NCBI RefSeq assembly: GCF_005405385.1
Contig: NZ_BJDY01000008.1
Location: forward strand, 1-64,000
Origin: Lactiplantibacillus mudanjiangensis
GTDB taxonomy: Bacteria; Bacillota; Bacilli; Lactobacillales; Lactobacillaceae
Direction of reading: 5' to 3'
Length of the DNA stretch: 64,000 nt
The notes under the pieces are model-generated. The model ran no database searches and was not told the origin of the DNA. It saw only the letters and a list, made by a program, of their open reading frames with translations. The position numbers were made by a program, and so were the translations under genes. Shown in pieces: positions 24,477-33,027 of this stretch; positions within the stretch are counted from its first letter, which is position 1, and the number at the start of each line of letters is the position of its first letter.

Positions 24477-24505
24477 TTGTGGTCCACTAACGCTTCACCT
24501 ATAAT
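24477..24505 (+). promoter_or_regulatory. promoter of the two-component system
   Basis: TTGTGG (24477-24482), 17-bp spacer, TATAAT (24500-24505), 35 nt before the response regulator ATG. It shares the 141-bp divergent region with the ABC genes; repeats of CTAAA/TTAA type are present but no clear operator was defined. Confidence 0.6.
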
Positions 24506-24539
24506 TAAAGGTATCAAAATCAAGGAGTCTCGTCAGCAC

Positions 24540-25211
24540 ATGCTAAAAATTTTAGTGATTGAAGATCATACGGATATTCAGGACTTGTTGCAGGCGATTT
24601 TAACGCCGCAATATCAAGTATTAACGGCCTTAGATGGTATTCAGGCGTTACAAGTGTTTAATGCGCAAACCCCGGATCTAATCATTTTAGACCTCATGTT
24701 ACCTAATATAACGGGAGCAAGTGTCTTGAAAACGATCCGGAAAACATCGATGGTTCCGGTGATTGTCTTAACCGCTATTCAAGATAAAACTAACCTCGTC
24801 AAATTATTGACAGCTGGTGCGAATGATTATCTAACTAAGCCATTTGATATCGACGAGTTATTAGCTCGCATTCAGGTGCAATTACGATCACACCAGCCTC
24901 AACCAGTCGCCAGTACCAGCTTAACTTTCGGCGAGATACAGTTGAATCCGATCACGCATCAAATTATCGTTGCCGGTCAGCCACTAGTGTTGCCGAAAAA
25001 AGAATTCAATCTGTTGAAAATTATGCTGGCTCATCCCCATCAGGTCTTTGAAAAAGCCCAACTTTATGAGACGGTGTGGGGTGAACCATATGAGCATGCT
25101 GAAAATACATTGAATGTACATTTGAGTAATCTCCGCATTAAGGTCAACGAGTTGGCAGCAACGCCCCAGTATATTATTTCGGTTTGGGGGATTGGTGTCC
25201 GGTTAGTTTAG
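24540..25211 (+). CDS. OmpR-family response regulator
   Basis: The 223-residue protein has a receiver domain with the acidic pair ED near residues 8-9, the phospho-acceptor in LIILDLMLPN (D about 51) and the conserved K in YLTKPFD (about 101), then an OmpR winged helix (residues 125-222, with ENTLNVHLSNLRIKV). ATG 24540 has AAGGAG about 13 nt upstream; longer frames lack any ribosome site. The partner kinase follows 14 nt downstream. Likely targets are the divergent ABC genes. Confidence 0.9.
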   Translation: MLKILVIEDHTDIQDLLQAILTPQYQVLTALDGIQALQVFNAQTPDLIILDLMLPNITGASVLKTIRKTSMVPVIVLTAIQDKTNLVKLLTAGANDYLTKPFDIDELLARIQVQLRSHQPQPVASTSLTFGEIQLNPITHQIIVAGQPLVLPKKEFNLLKIMLAHPHQVFEKAQLYETVWGEPYEHAENTLNVHLSNLRIKVNELAATPQYIISVWGIGVRLV

Positions 25212-25225
25212 AAAGGAACATCAGC

Positions 25226-26128
25226 ATGCAGATTATACTAGGATTTTTAGTGGTTGGTTGGCTAGTCTTATTAGCTAGTCATCTCCGACTGTGGGTTGCG
25301 GTGCGCCACTTGACCGCCGATTTGACGTATATTAATACCCATACAACCAATGCCGGCGTGACGACTACTGTGGGCTGGGGGCCCTTCAAACAGTTAACCA
25401 CGGCGATGAACGTGACATTGGCACAGACGCGGGAATTACAACAAACACAGATACAACATGAACAGCGAATCGAGCAGATGTTGCTCACGTTGACGCACGA
25501 TATTAAGACGCCATTGACGGTGGCAACCGGGTACGTACAATTGATTCAGCAACGGCCAACGACAGCCACAGCACCAACATTAAAGCGTATTTTGGCTAAC
25601 TTGAGTTCAGTTAATTATTATTTACATTATTTGATGGATTTTAACTTAGTCCGAGCAAAAACGACGCAATTAACGATGACTAAAGTCAATTTATCGCAAT
25701 TTGTGGAGCAGGAATTGTTTGGCTTTTTTGATGAATTAACGGCGAAGCCACTCATGGTGACGCCGAAAATTAGGCCGAATTTGACGCTGATAACGGATGA
25801 GTTGTTATTACGGCGAATTATTCAAAATTTAGTGGGTAACTGGTTGAAGTATGCGGTGGCGACCGCAAGTGTGACCTTGACGAAAGTCGATGCAGAACAT
25901 GTGTGTTTAACTTTTGAAAATCAAACAACCACACCCGTGACGTCCACACACCCGTTGACCACGCCTTTCTATACGACCAATTCGCATGGACCAAGCGAAG
26001 GTTTGGGATTAAATATTGTGCAGTCATTAACGACCATGTTAGGCGGACGCATGCAAGTGACCACGAGTGGTGATCTGTTCAAAGTAAGCTTGACATTTCG
26101 AACGCGACCACCCAAAGTAACCATGTAA
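25226..26128 (+). CDS. sensor histidine kinase
   Basis: The 300-residue protein has one N-terminal membrane segment (ILGFLVVGWLVLLASHL) and no sizeable extracellular domain, so it belongs to the intramembrane-sensing type. The H-box TLTHDIKTPLTVATGY lies near residues 88-103 with the phosphorylated histidine in THD, followed by an N-box-like RIIQNLVGNWLKYA and a G-box EGLGLNIVQSL. GAAAGGAA lies before ATG 25226. Kinases of this size often take their signal from the neighbouring ABC transporter. Confidence 0.88.
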   Translation: MQIILGFLVVGWLVLLASHLRLWVAVRHLTADLTYINTHTTNAGVTTTVGWGPFKQLTTAMNVTLAQTRELQQTQIQHEQRIEQMLLTLTHDIKTPLTVATGYVQLIQQRPTTATAPTLKRILANLSSVNYYLHYLMDFNLVRAKTTQLTMTKVNLSQFVEQELFGFFDELTAKPLMVTPKIRPNLTLITDELLLRRIIQNLVGNWLKYAVATASVTLTKVDAEHVCLTFENQTTTPVTSTHPLTTPFYTTNSHGPSEGLGLNIVQSLTTMLGGRMQVTTSGDLFKVSLTFRTRPPKVTM

Positions 26129-26165
26129 AAACGGTGTCAACTGCAAGTCGCAATTGGCACCGTTA
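26127..26165 (-). terminator. terminator of tagA
   Basis: Minus-strand ACGGTGCCAATTGC pairs with GCAGTTGACACCGT around a short loop and is followed by TTTTT. It may also stop the kinase transcript from the other side, where the T run is poor. Confidence 0.7.
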
Positions 26166-26168
26166 GTC

Positions 26169-26903
26169 TTAAGCTTGATTTTTAGCAATCTTTTTAACGA
26201 GTCGTAAGTAACGTGGTAACACGAGCATCCGTTTGAATCGGCTGGGTTCTTTAATTAACCGATAAAGCCATTCAATATGATGATCTTGCCAGAACTTTGG
26301 GGCGCGTTTAACGGCACCGGCTAAAACATCGAAGCTACCACCAACCCCCATCCAGAGGCCAGCGACCCGGTGACGGTACTTGGCAATGAAGAACTCTTGC
26401 TTAGGAAAGCCGGTGGCAACAAAGATCATATCGGGTTTGGCGGCGGCAATCTGATTAACGACCGCATCAGCGTCTTGAAAGTAGCCATCTAAAGCCCCAG
26501 CAATCACTAATCCGGGGTAGGTGTCCTTCACTTTTTCAACGACTTGTTTTAAGACAGCCGGTTTGGCGCCTAGTAGGAAGATTCGTTGCTGGTGCTGTGC
26601 ACCCCACGTTAACAAGCTGAGTAGGGTATCGTAACCAGTGATCCGTTCTGGCAACGGTGTGCCTAGTATTTGGGCCCCTTGGATGACGCCGATGCCATCG
26701 GGCGTGATGTAGTCGGCTTGGGTTAAGACCTGCTGATAATCAGGGTGTTCGCGGGCATACATTAAAATTTCTGGATTAGCGGTAACGACGAAGCGATTTT
26801 GATGCGCTAAAATGTCGGTTTGTAATTGGGTCACAAATGCCGCGTTAGTTGTATTGATAAATGGAACGTCTAAAATAGACACAGTTTTAAAAGGTGCAGA
26901 CAT
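26169..26903 (-). CDS. tagA: WecG/TagA-family glycosyltransferase (UDP-ManNAc transferase)
   Basis: The protein has 244 residues from ATG 26903. It shows the TagA/WecG pattern: NPEILMYARE (near 41-50), TPDGIGVIQGAQ (near 65-76), LLGAKPAVL (near 113-121), VATGFPKQEFFIAKY (near 165-179) and GVGGSFDVLAGAVKRAPKFW (near 190-209). The family adds ManNAc to undecaprenyl-diphospho-GlcNAc, the first committed step of wall teichoic acid linkage-unit synthesis, at the inner membrane face. GTGAG precedes 26903; an in-frame ATG at 26921 is an alternative. It lies alone here, away from other tag genes. Confidence 0.85.
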   Translation of the reverse strand: MSAPFKTVSILDVPFINTTNAAFVTQLQTDILAHQNRFVVTANPEILMYAREHPDYQQVLTQADYITPDGIGVIQGAQILGTPLPERITGYDTLLSLLTWGAQHQQRIFLLGAKPAVLKQVVEKVKDTYPGLVIAGALDGYFQDADAVVNQIAAAKPDMIFVATGFPKQEFFIAKYRHRVAGLWMGVGGSFDVLAGAVKRAPKFWQDHHIEWLYRLIKEPSRFKRMLVLPRYLRLVKKIAKNQA

Positions 26904-26970
26904 AGGCAAGCTCACTTTCATGTTTTTTTGTCGATAATGACGGTTTTTTACAACTTTTTCGGGGCTTAGA

Positions 26971-26999
26971 TTCAATCATTTGCTGAAAAATGATAAAAT
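26971..26999 (+). promoter_or_regulatory. promoter of pncB-nadE
   Basis: TTCAAT (26971-26976), 17-bp spacer, TAAAAT (26994-26999), 58 nt before the pncB ATG. Confidence 0.5.
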
Positions 27000-27056
27000 A
27001 AGCTTAACTTAATTTGAATGTAGTGTTCACAACTTACGAAATGGAGAATTAAACTC

Positions 27057-28523
27057 ATGACTCAAATCTATCCGGATGATAGTTTTACCTTGCATACGGA
27101 TGCTTATCAGATCAACATGATGCAAACTTATTGGGAACAAGGAATTCATAACCGCCACGCGGTCTTTGAAGTCTTCTTTCGGAAGATGCCGTTCCAAAAT
27201 GGCTATGCCGTTTTGGCTGGTCTCGAGCGAGTAGTTAATTATATCAATAATTTGCACTTTACGGCTACCGATATCGCGTATTTACGCGAATCGCAAGCTT
27301 ATTCAGAGGGCTTTTTAGATTATTTAAAGCATTTTAAGTTTGACGCCACGATTCGGTCGGCACGTGAAGGGGAGTTAGTCTTTAATAACGAGCCCATCAT
27401 GCAGGTGGAAGGACCACTAGCCACTTGTCAGTTAATTGAAACGGCGTTGCTAAACATTATTAATTATCAAACGTTGATTGCCACTAAAGCGGCCCGGATC
27501 AAATCCGTCGTTGGTGAAGATGGCTTGTTAGAATTTGGGACCCGCCGCGCGCAAGAATTTGATGCCGCCATCTGGGGGACGCGCGCCGCTTACATCGGGG
27601 GCTTTGATGCCACTAGTAACGTGCGTGCAGGAAAGATTTTTGGGATTCCAATCAGTGGGACCCATGCTCATGCCTTAGTGCAAACGTACCGGAATGATTA
27701 TGATGCGTTTAAAGCGTATGCGCAAACGCATCATGACTGTGTCTTCTTGGTTGATACTTACGATACTTTACGCAGTGGGGTACCGAGTGCAATCAAAGTC
27801 GCAAAAGAAATGGGCGACAAGATTAATTTCCAAGGGGTTCGGATTGATAGTGGCGATATGGCGTACTTGTCGAAACGTGTGCGGGAACAACTTGATGAAG
27901 CTGGCTTCCCCGATGCTAAGATTTATGCGTCAAATGATTTAGACGAAAAGACCATTCAAAACTTGAAGATGCAAGGGGCCAAGATCAGCGTTTGGGGTGT
28001 CGGTACCAAGCTCATCACGGCCTTTGACCAACCAGCTTTAGGGGCTGTTTATAAGATGGTTTCGATTGAGGATGAACATGGCAAGATGGTTGATACGATC
28101 AAGCTATCTAATAATGCCGAAAAAGTTTCTACCCCAGGGCGCAAACAGATTTGGCGGATCACCAAACGAGCTGATGCGAAATCCGAAGGGGACTACGTGA
28201 CGCTCTATGATGAAGATCCACGCAACGAGCCATCCATTTACATGTTCCATCCGAGCTACACGTATATCAACAAAACGGTTAGTGACTTTGATGCCCGGCC
28301 AGTCTTGATCTCGATTTACGATCAAGGTGAACAAGTCTATGATTTACCGGCCTTGGATGCGATTAAGCAATATGCTTATGAGAGTTTAGATTCCTTATGG
28401 GATGAATATAAACGGGATTTAAATCCACAAGATTATCCGGTTGATTTGTCACAAAAGTTGTATGATCACAAGATGAACATTATCCATTCCGTCCGGGATT
28501 GGGTAAGCAAGAAAGATTATTAG
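27057..28523 (+). CDS. pncB: nicotinate phosphoribosyltransferase
   Basis: The 488-residue protein has the NAPRTase landmarks: LHTDAYQINMMQTYW near residues 12-26, EFGTRRAQEFDAAIWG near 160-175 and GTHAHALVQTYRNDYDAF near 200-217 (including the catalytic-loop histidine). It makes nicotinate mononucleotide from nicotinate and PRPP with ATP, the entry step of NAD salvage. GGAG precedes ATG 27057. nadE follows 14 nt downstream, so both ends of the salvage pathway are in one operon. Confidence 0.93.
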   Translation: MTQIYPDDSFTLHTDAYQINMMQTYWEQGIHNRHAVFEVFFRKMPFQNGYAVLAGLERVVNYINNLHFTATDIAYLRESQAYSEGFLDYLKHFKFDATIRSAREGELVFNNEPIMQVEGPLATCQLIETALLNIINYQTLIATKAARIKSVVGEDGLLEFGTRRAQEFDAAIWGTRAAYIGGFDATSNVRAGKIFGIPISGTHAHALVQTYRNDYDAFKAYAQTHHDCVFLVDTYDTLRSGVPSAIKVAKEMGDKINFQGVRIDSGDMAYLSKRVREQLDEAGFPDAKIYASNDLDEKTIQNLKMQGAKISVWGVGTKLITAFDQPALGAVYKMVSIEDEHGKMVDTIKLSNNAEKVSTPGRKQIWRITKRADAKSEGDYVTLYDEDPRNEPSIYMFHPSYTYINKTVSDFDARPVLISIYDQGEQVYDLPALDAIKQYAYESLDSLWDEYKRDLNPQDYPVDLSQKLYDHKMNIIHSVRDWVSKKDY

Positions 28524-28537
28524 GAGGAATTTGACCG

Positions 28538-29365
28538 ATGCGGCCACTACAAACTGAAATTATTAATGCGTTACACGTTGCGCCAACGATTGATCCAAAA
28601 ACAGAAATCCGGCGTAGTATCGACTTTTTAAAAGCCTATCTTAAGAAGAATACCTTTTTAAAGACCTATGTCTTAGGCATTTCGGGTGGCCAAGATTCAA
28701 CCTTAGCCGGTAAATTAACCCAAATGGCCATTAGTGAAATGCGGGCGGAAACCGGCGATGACGATTATCAATTTATCGCTGTGCGCTTGCCTTACGGTGA
28801 TCAAGCTGATGAAGCGGATGCCATGGATGCCATTAAATTCATGGATGCTGATGTCGTTAATCGAGTGGATATTAAAGGTGCCACCGATGCGATGGTGGCT
28901 GCACTTGAAGCTAACGATTTAACGATTCGTGATTTTAACAAGGGTAATATCAAAGCCCGTCAACGCATGATCGTGCAATACGGTATCGCTGGCGAACGCC
29001 AAGGAGCCGTTGTTGGAACTGACCATGCTGCCGAAGCTGTGACTGGTTTTTATACCAAGTATGGTGACGGTGGTGCCGATATTGTGCCATTGTATCGGTT
29101 AGACAAACGCCAAGGTCGCGCGATGTTGGCTGAATTACAAGCACCCGAACACCTCTATCAAAAAGTTCCAACTGCTGATCTAGAAGAAGATCGGCCAGCG
29201 CTACCTGATGAAGTGGCATTGGGAGTACACTATGATGACATCGATGACTATCTTGAAGGTAAGTCAGTTGATGATGCTGCCGCGGAAAAGATTGAAGCTT
29301 GGTATTTGAAGACGGCCCACAAGCGTCATGCGGCCATTAGTGTCTTTGATGATTTCTGGAAATAA
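28538..29365 (+). CDS. nadE: NH3-dependent NAD synthetase
   Basis: The 275-residue protein has the PP-loop [12 protein letters not shown] (near residues 50-61), the conserved [22 protein letters not shown] (near 162-183, key residues D164, H165, E168, K176) and a C-terminal helical tail. It amidates nicotinate adenine dinucleotide to NAD+ with ATP and ammonia; no glutaminase domain is attached. AGGAGG lies 10 nt before ATG 28538. It is co-transcribed with pncB. Confidence 0.95.
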   Translation: MRPLQTEIINALHVAPTIDPKTEIRRSIDFLKAYLKKNTFLKTYVLGISGGQDSTLAGKLTQMAISEMRAETGDDDYQFIAVRLPYGDQADEADAMDAIKFMDADVVNRVDIKGATDAMVAALEANDLTIRDFNKGNIKARQRMIVQYGIAGERQGAVVGTDHAAEAVTGFYTKYGDGGADIVPLYRLDKRQGRAMLAELQAPEHLYQKVPTADLEEDRPALPDEVALGVHYDDIDDYLEGKSVDDAAAEKIEAWYLKTAHKRHAAISVFDDFWK

Positions 29366-29416
29366 ATAATAGTTAATATTAGTAGACAGTAATATCGGTA
29401 TCCGTTATACTAATCG

Positions 29417-29560
29417 TATAATCATAAGGGAGTAACTAGCAGATTAGTCTGCGGCAATGTCGTCAACAAGAAACCAATCCGGTATTGTCTTAAATAGTGA
29501 GACTTATGTATGTTCACACATTTTGCGTGCATACATGAGTCTCATTTTCTATATCTAGAA
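29417..29560 (+). ncRNA. yybP-ykoY (manganese) riboswitch with promoter and terminator
   Basis: A -10 box TATAAT at 29417-29422 is followed by AAGGGAGTAACTAGC (29425-29439) and then GTCGTCAACAAGAAACCAATCCGG (29459 on; key segment GTCAACA), the conserved elements of the yybP-ykoY aptamer. After it GAGACTTATGTATG (29498-29511) pairs with CATACATGAGTCTC (29530-29543), followed by ATTTTC, a terminator-type expression platform. Mn2+ binding would favour the antiterminated form and switch on the P-type ATPase. Exact aptamer limits are approximate. Confidence 0.75.
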
Positions 29561-29591
29561 GATGAGACTCAGATGCGGGAGGAGAGATCAT

Positions 29592-32240
29592 ATGTCAAAA
29601 CCAAAGTACCAGCAGTCTTTGCCAGCTATTTATCAGGAATTAGGTACTAATCAACAAGGGCTGTCACAAGCCGAAGCTAAGGCTCGATTAGAAAAGTATG
29701 GACACAACGCGCTGAATCAACAAAAATCAACGACGTTAGTGCAAAAGTTTTTGGCTCAGTTTAAAGATTTCATGATTATTGTCTTGTTGGCGGCCGCGTT
29801 AATTGCAGCTTTTACGGGTGAAGTAGTCGATGCCGTCATTATTTTACTAGTTGTTGTCTTAAACGCGGTATTTGGGGTTTTCCAAGAGGCAAAAGCCGAA
29901 GAAGCCATCAATGCGCTAAAAGAAATGGCCGCACCGGATGCTACCGTCTTACGTGATGGCGAGTTACAAACGGTTAAGAGTGACGAATTAGTCCCCGGGG
30001 ATGTCGTCACGTTAGAAGCTGGGGATATCGTCCCAGCTGATTTGCGGTTATTAGAGAGTGCCTCGCTAAAAGTTGAAGAATCGGCGTTAACCGGGGAATC
30101 AGTACCGGTTGAAAAAGACGCCAATATGATTTTAAGTGATGATGAATTAGCGATCGGGGACCGATTGAACCTAGCTTACATGAACAGTAACGTGACGTAT
30201 GGCCGTGCGACTGGGATGGTAGTAGCAACCGGGATGCAGACCGAAGTTGGCCGGATTGCTGGCATGATCGAAGCGGCCGATGAAACGACCACACCACTGC
30301 AAGCGAACTTAATGCAACTTGGAAAGTCGTTGACGATTTTAATTTTAATCATCGCGGCGGTTGTCTTTGGGATTGGGATGTTGCGTGGTAGTGAAAGCTT
30401 AGTTAATATGCTTTTAACAGCCATATCTTTAGCTGTGGCGGCCATTCCAGAAGGACTGCCAGCCATTGTCACGATTACGTTGGCATTAGGGACGCAACGG
30501 ATGGCCAAGCGTCATGCATTAGTCCGAAAATTACCCGCAGTGGAAACCTTGGGGAGTACCGATATTATCGCCTCTGATAAAACCGGGACGTTAACGCAAA
30601 ATAAAATGACGGTTGAAAAACTGTATGTGAACCAACAGTTGGTGGACGCCCATACGGCTGATTTAGCCACCGATAGTACGTTAGCACAAGTGATGATTTT
30701 AAGTAATGATACGAAGATCATGGCTGACGGTTTGGCTGGTGATCCAACGGAAACGGCCTTGGTGCAATATAACTTGGATCAAGGTTATCCAGTCAACCAA
30801 TTATTAACCGATCGACCACGGGTTAGTGAAGTGCCATTTGATTCGGAACGGAAGTTGATGTCAACGGTTCATCCATTGGCGAATGGGCAATTTTTAGTTG
30901 CCGTCAAAGGGGCCCCGGATGAATTACTCAAACGCGTGACTCAAGTAGAAGTTGATGGTCAACCAACGGCCTTTACAAAGCCATTGCGTGATCAAATTTT
31001 AGCGACCAATCATGACTTAGCGACGCAAGCGTTACGAGTGCTTGCGTTTGCTTACAAAGTGATCGATGTCGTACCAACAACGGTTAACTCAGAAACATTA
31101 GAAAACGACTTGGTCTTTGCCGGCATGGTCGGGATGATTGATCCAGAACGGCCAGAAGTTGAACAAGCTGTGGCTGAAGCAAAATCAGCTGGGATTCGCC
31201 CATTAATGATCACTGGGGATCACCGTGATACTGCCGAAGCCATTGCCGCTCGCTTAGGGATTATTGAGGCCGGTGATGATGCCGCCGTAATTACCGGTGC
31301 GGAACTCGATGCGATGAGTGATGCGGAATTTGGTAAAAAAGTTGGTGACTATTCGGTTTATGCTCGGGTTGCACCAGAACATAAAGTGCGAATCGTCAAT
31401 GCTTGGCAGAAACGCGGTAAAGTCGTTGCCATGACGGGTGATGGCGTGAATGATGCGCCAGCTTTAAAAGCCGCCGATATCGGGATCGGGATGGGAATTA
31501 CCGGGACCGAAGTCTCTAAGGGGGCCAGTGATATGGTTCTGGCCGATGATAACTTCGCCACAATCGTGGTTGCCGTTGAAGAAGGTCGTAAAGTTTTCGC
31601 CAATATTCAAAAAGCGATTCAATACCTCTTGTCTGCCAACTTAGGGGAAGTCTTAACGTTGTTCATGATGACCATGCTTGGCTGGCAAATTTTAGCACCG
31701 GTGCATATCTTGTGGATTAACTTAGTGACTGATACGTTACCAGCCATTGCGCTGGGGGTTGAACCAACTGAAAAGAATAGCATGGATCAAAAGCCTCGAG
31801 GTCGGCAATCGAACTTCTTCTCCGGTGGGGTCTTCTCAAGTATTATCTATCAAGGATTGCTTGAAGGGGGCTTAACGTTATTTGTTTACTGGATTGCGAT
31901 TACTTACCCAGTACATGCTAACGCTAGCTTAGCCCATGCGGATGCCTTAACGATGGCATTTGCGACCTTAGGGCTGATTCAGTTGTTCCATGCGTTCAAC
32001 TCGAAATCGATTCATGGGTCCTTATTCACGGTCGGCTTGTTCCGTAACAAGTTCTTCAACTGGGCCATCTTGATTGCCTTTGCGCTACTTGCAATGACAA
32101 TCGTAGTCCCTGGTTTTAATGACTTGTTCCATGTCACGCACTTGGATGCGTTCCAGTGGGCGATCGTGGCTGCTGCCGGAATCGCGATGGTTGTGATTGT
32201 CGAAATTGTGAAATTCATCCAACGGCGTGTGTTAAAATAA
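29592..32240 (+). CDS. P-type cation ATPase (PII type, Mn2+/Ca2+ efflux)
   Basis: The 882-residue protein carries all P-type landmarks: TGESVPVEK in the actuator domain, the M4 motif AIPEGLPAIV, the phosphorylation motif SDKTGTLTQNKMT, TGDGVNDAPAL, and the M6 segment WINLVTDTLPAIALG, typical of the SERCA-like PIIA group. The leader has a manganese riboswitch, so the physiological substrate is probably Mn2+, as proposed for the Lactococcus YoaB relative; Ca2+ remains possible. It exports the ion across the membrane using ATP. Start ATG 29592 has GGAGGAGAG 5 nt upstream; the frame from 29562 lies in the leader. Confidence 0.92.
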   Translation: MSKPKYQQSLPAIYQELGTNQQGLSQAEAKARLEKYGHNALNQQKSTTLVQKFLAQFKDFMIIVLLAAALIAAFTGEVVDAVIILLVVVLNAVFGVFQEAKAEEAINALKEMAAPDATVLRDGELQTVKSDELVPGDVVTLEAGDIVPADLRLLESASLKVEESALTGESVPVEKDANMILSDDELAIGDRLNLAYMNSNVTYGRATGMVVATGMQTEVGRIAGMIEAADETTTPLQANLMQLGKSLTILILIIAAVVFGIGMLRGSESLVNMLLTAISLAVAAIPEGLPAIVTITLALGTQRMAKRHALVRKLPAVETLGSTDIIASDKTGTLTQNKMTVEKLYVNQQLVDAHTADLATDSTLAQVMILSNDTKIMADGLAGDPTETALVQYNLDQGYPVNQLLTDRPRVSEVPFDSERKLMSTVHPLANGQFLVAVKGAPDELLKRVTQVEVDGQPTAFTKPLRDQILATNHDLATQALRVLAFAYKVIDVVPTTVNSETLENDLVFAGMVGMIDPERPEVEQAVAEAKSAGIRPLMITGDHRDTAEAIAARLGIIEAGDDAAVITGAELDAMSDAEFGKKVGDYSVYARVAPEHKVRIVNAWQKRGKVVAMTGDGVNDAPALKAADIGIGMGITGTEVSKGASDMVLADDNFATIVVAVEEGRKVFANIQKAIQYLLSANLGEVLTLFMMTMLGWQILAPVHILWINLVTDTLPAIALGVEPTEKNSMDQKPRGRQSNFFSGGVFSSIIYQGLLEGGLTLFVYWIAITYPVHANASLAHADALTMAFATLGLIQLFHAFNSKSIHGSLFTVGLFRNKFFNWAILIAFALLAMTIVVPGFNDLFHVTHLDAFQWAIVAAAGIAMVVIVEIVKFIQRRVLK

Positions 32241-32285
32241 GACTAATCTTTAACTAACGTCTGCGGACAGAAAAGAGTTTATAAC

Positions 32286-32720
32286 ATGAAGAAAACCAGT
32301 ATGGCAACTTATATGCCAGTATTGACTAAAGTGATTGAAACGACTGAAAAGATGGGCGAACAAATGAATCCATCTTTTGAAAAAATTCGCAAAGCTATTG
32401 ATGACGGCACGGTTGATAAAATGGTTCCCGCTGAATTCAATGATATTCAAATGGAATTCACTGATGGGACTGAACAATATCAACAAAACTTGGCAAACTT
32501 GAAAAAGGTCCAAGCACCGGCCCGGTTAATCGGGAAACATCGTAATTTAGTCGCTGCGTATGAAAAATATGTTGAAGCTTGTGCCGCAATGACGGCCAGC
32601 TTGAATATTGAAACGACAACGGTTGATGTTGACGCGTTCAATCAAGCCGAAAAAGATCAAGAAACCTCGATGGATCATGTGTCTAATGATGTGCAACGGA
32701 TCATGGCAATGGTGATGTAA
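32286..32720 (+). CDS. hypothetical helical protein downstream of the cation ATPase
   Basis: Not recognised. The 144-residue soluble protein is acidic, almost wholly helical by composition, and methionine-rich at its end (RIMAMVM), with no membrane segment. AAGAG lies 10 nt before ATG 32286. It starts 46 nt after the ATPase stop with no terminator seen, so it may share the riboswitch-controlled transcript. A metal-handling link is speculation. Confidence 0.7.
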   Translation: MKKTSMATYMPVLTKVIETTEKMGEQMNPSFEKIRKAIDDGTVDKMVPAEFNDIQMEFTDGTEQYQQNLANLKKVQAPARLIGKHRNLVAAYEKYVEACAAMTASLNIETTTVDVDAFNQAEKDQETSMDHVSNDVQRIMAMVM

Positions 32721-32723
32721 AGA

Positions 32724-32834
32724 GTGGAACAAAAGGCGGGTTGCGACCGAGCATAGCCTAGACTAACGATTGATTGTGGGTTTTCAATCGGTCGTTAGTC
32801 GTAGCTAAGCGGAGGGCGCAGCCTTTTGTTGCAC
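32724..32834. repeat. long imperfect palindrome (intergenic repeat)
   Basis: GTGGAACAAAAGG at the left end is inverted as CCTTTTGTTGCAC at the right, and the inner ACTAACGA and TCGTTAGT also pair, giving one 110-nt hairpin. It resembles dispersed palindromic repeats of lactobacilli and may act on transcript ends. Confidence 0.65.
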
Positions 32835-32854
32835 GTTTCAGCAAATAAGGTAGA

Positions 32855-32886
32855 AAAGAGTCTGAATTTTTTCAGGCTCTTTTTAG
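32855..32886 (+). terminator. Rho-independent terminator
   Basis: AAAGAGTCTGAA pairs with TTCAGGCTCTTT around a T-rich loop, followed by more T. It closes the ATPase-hypothetical unit before tex. Confidence 0.75.
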
Positions 32887-33027
32887 TTGCACTAATTTTT
32901 AGTGTCAAAATGTGATCTAGCAGGCGACTTGTTCCACTTACTAGATCACTCTTGGTTTTTCTTTCGCAAAAAATTCAACCGACACGCGTATAATATAGTA
33001 GATAAGCTAAAAGATTGGGTGGAATAT

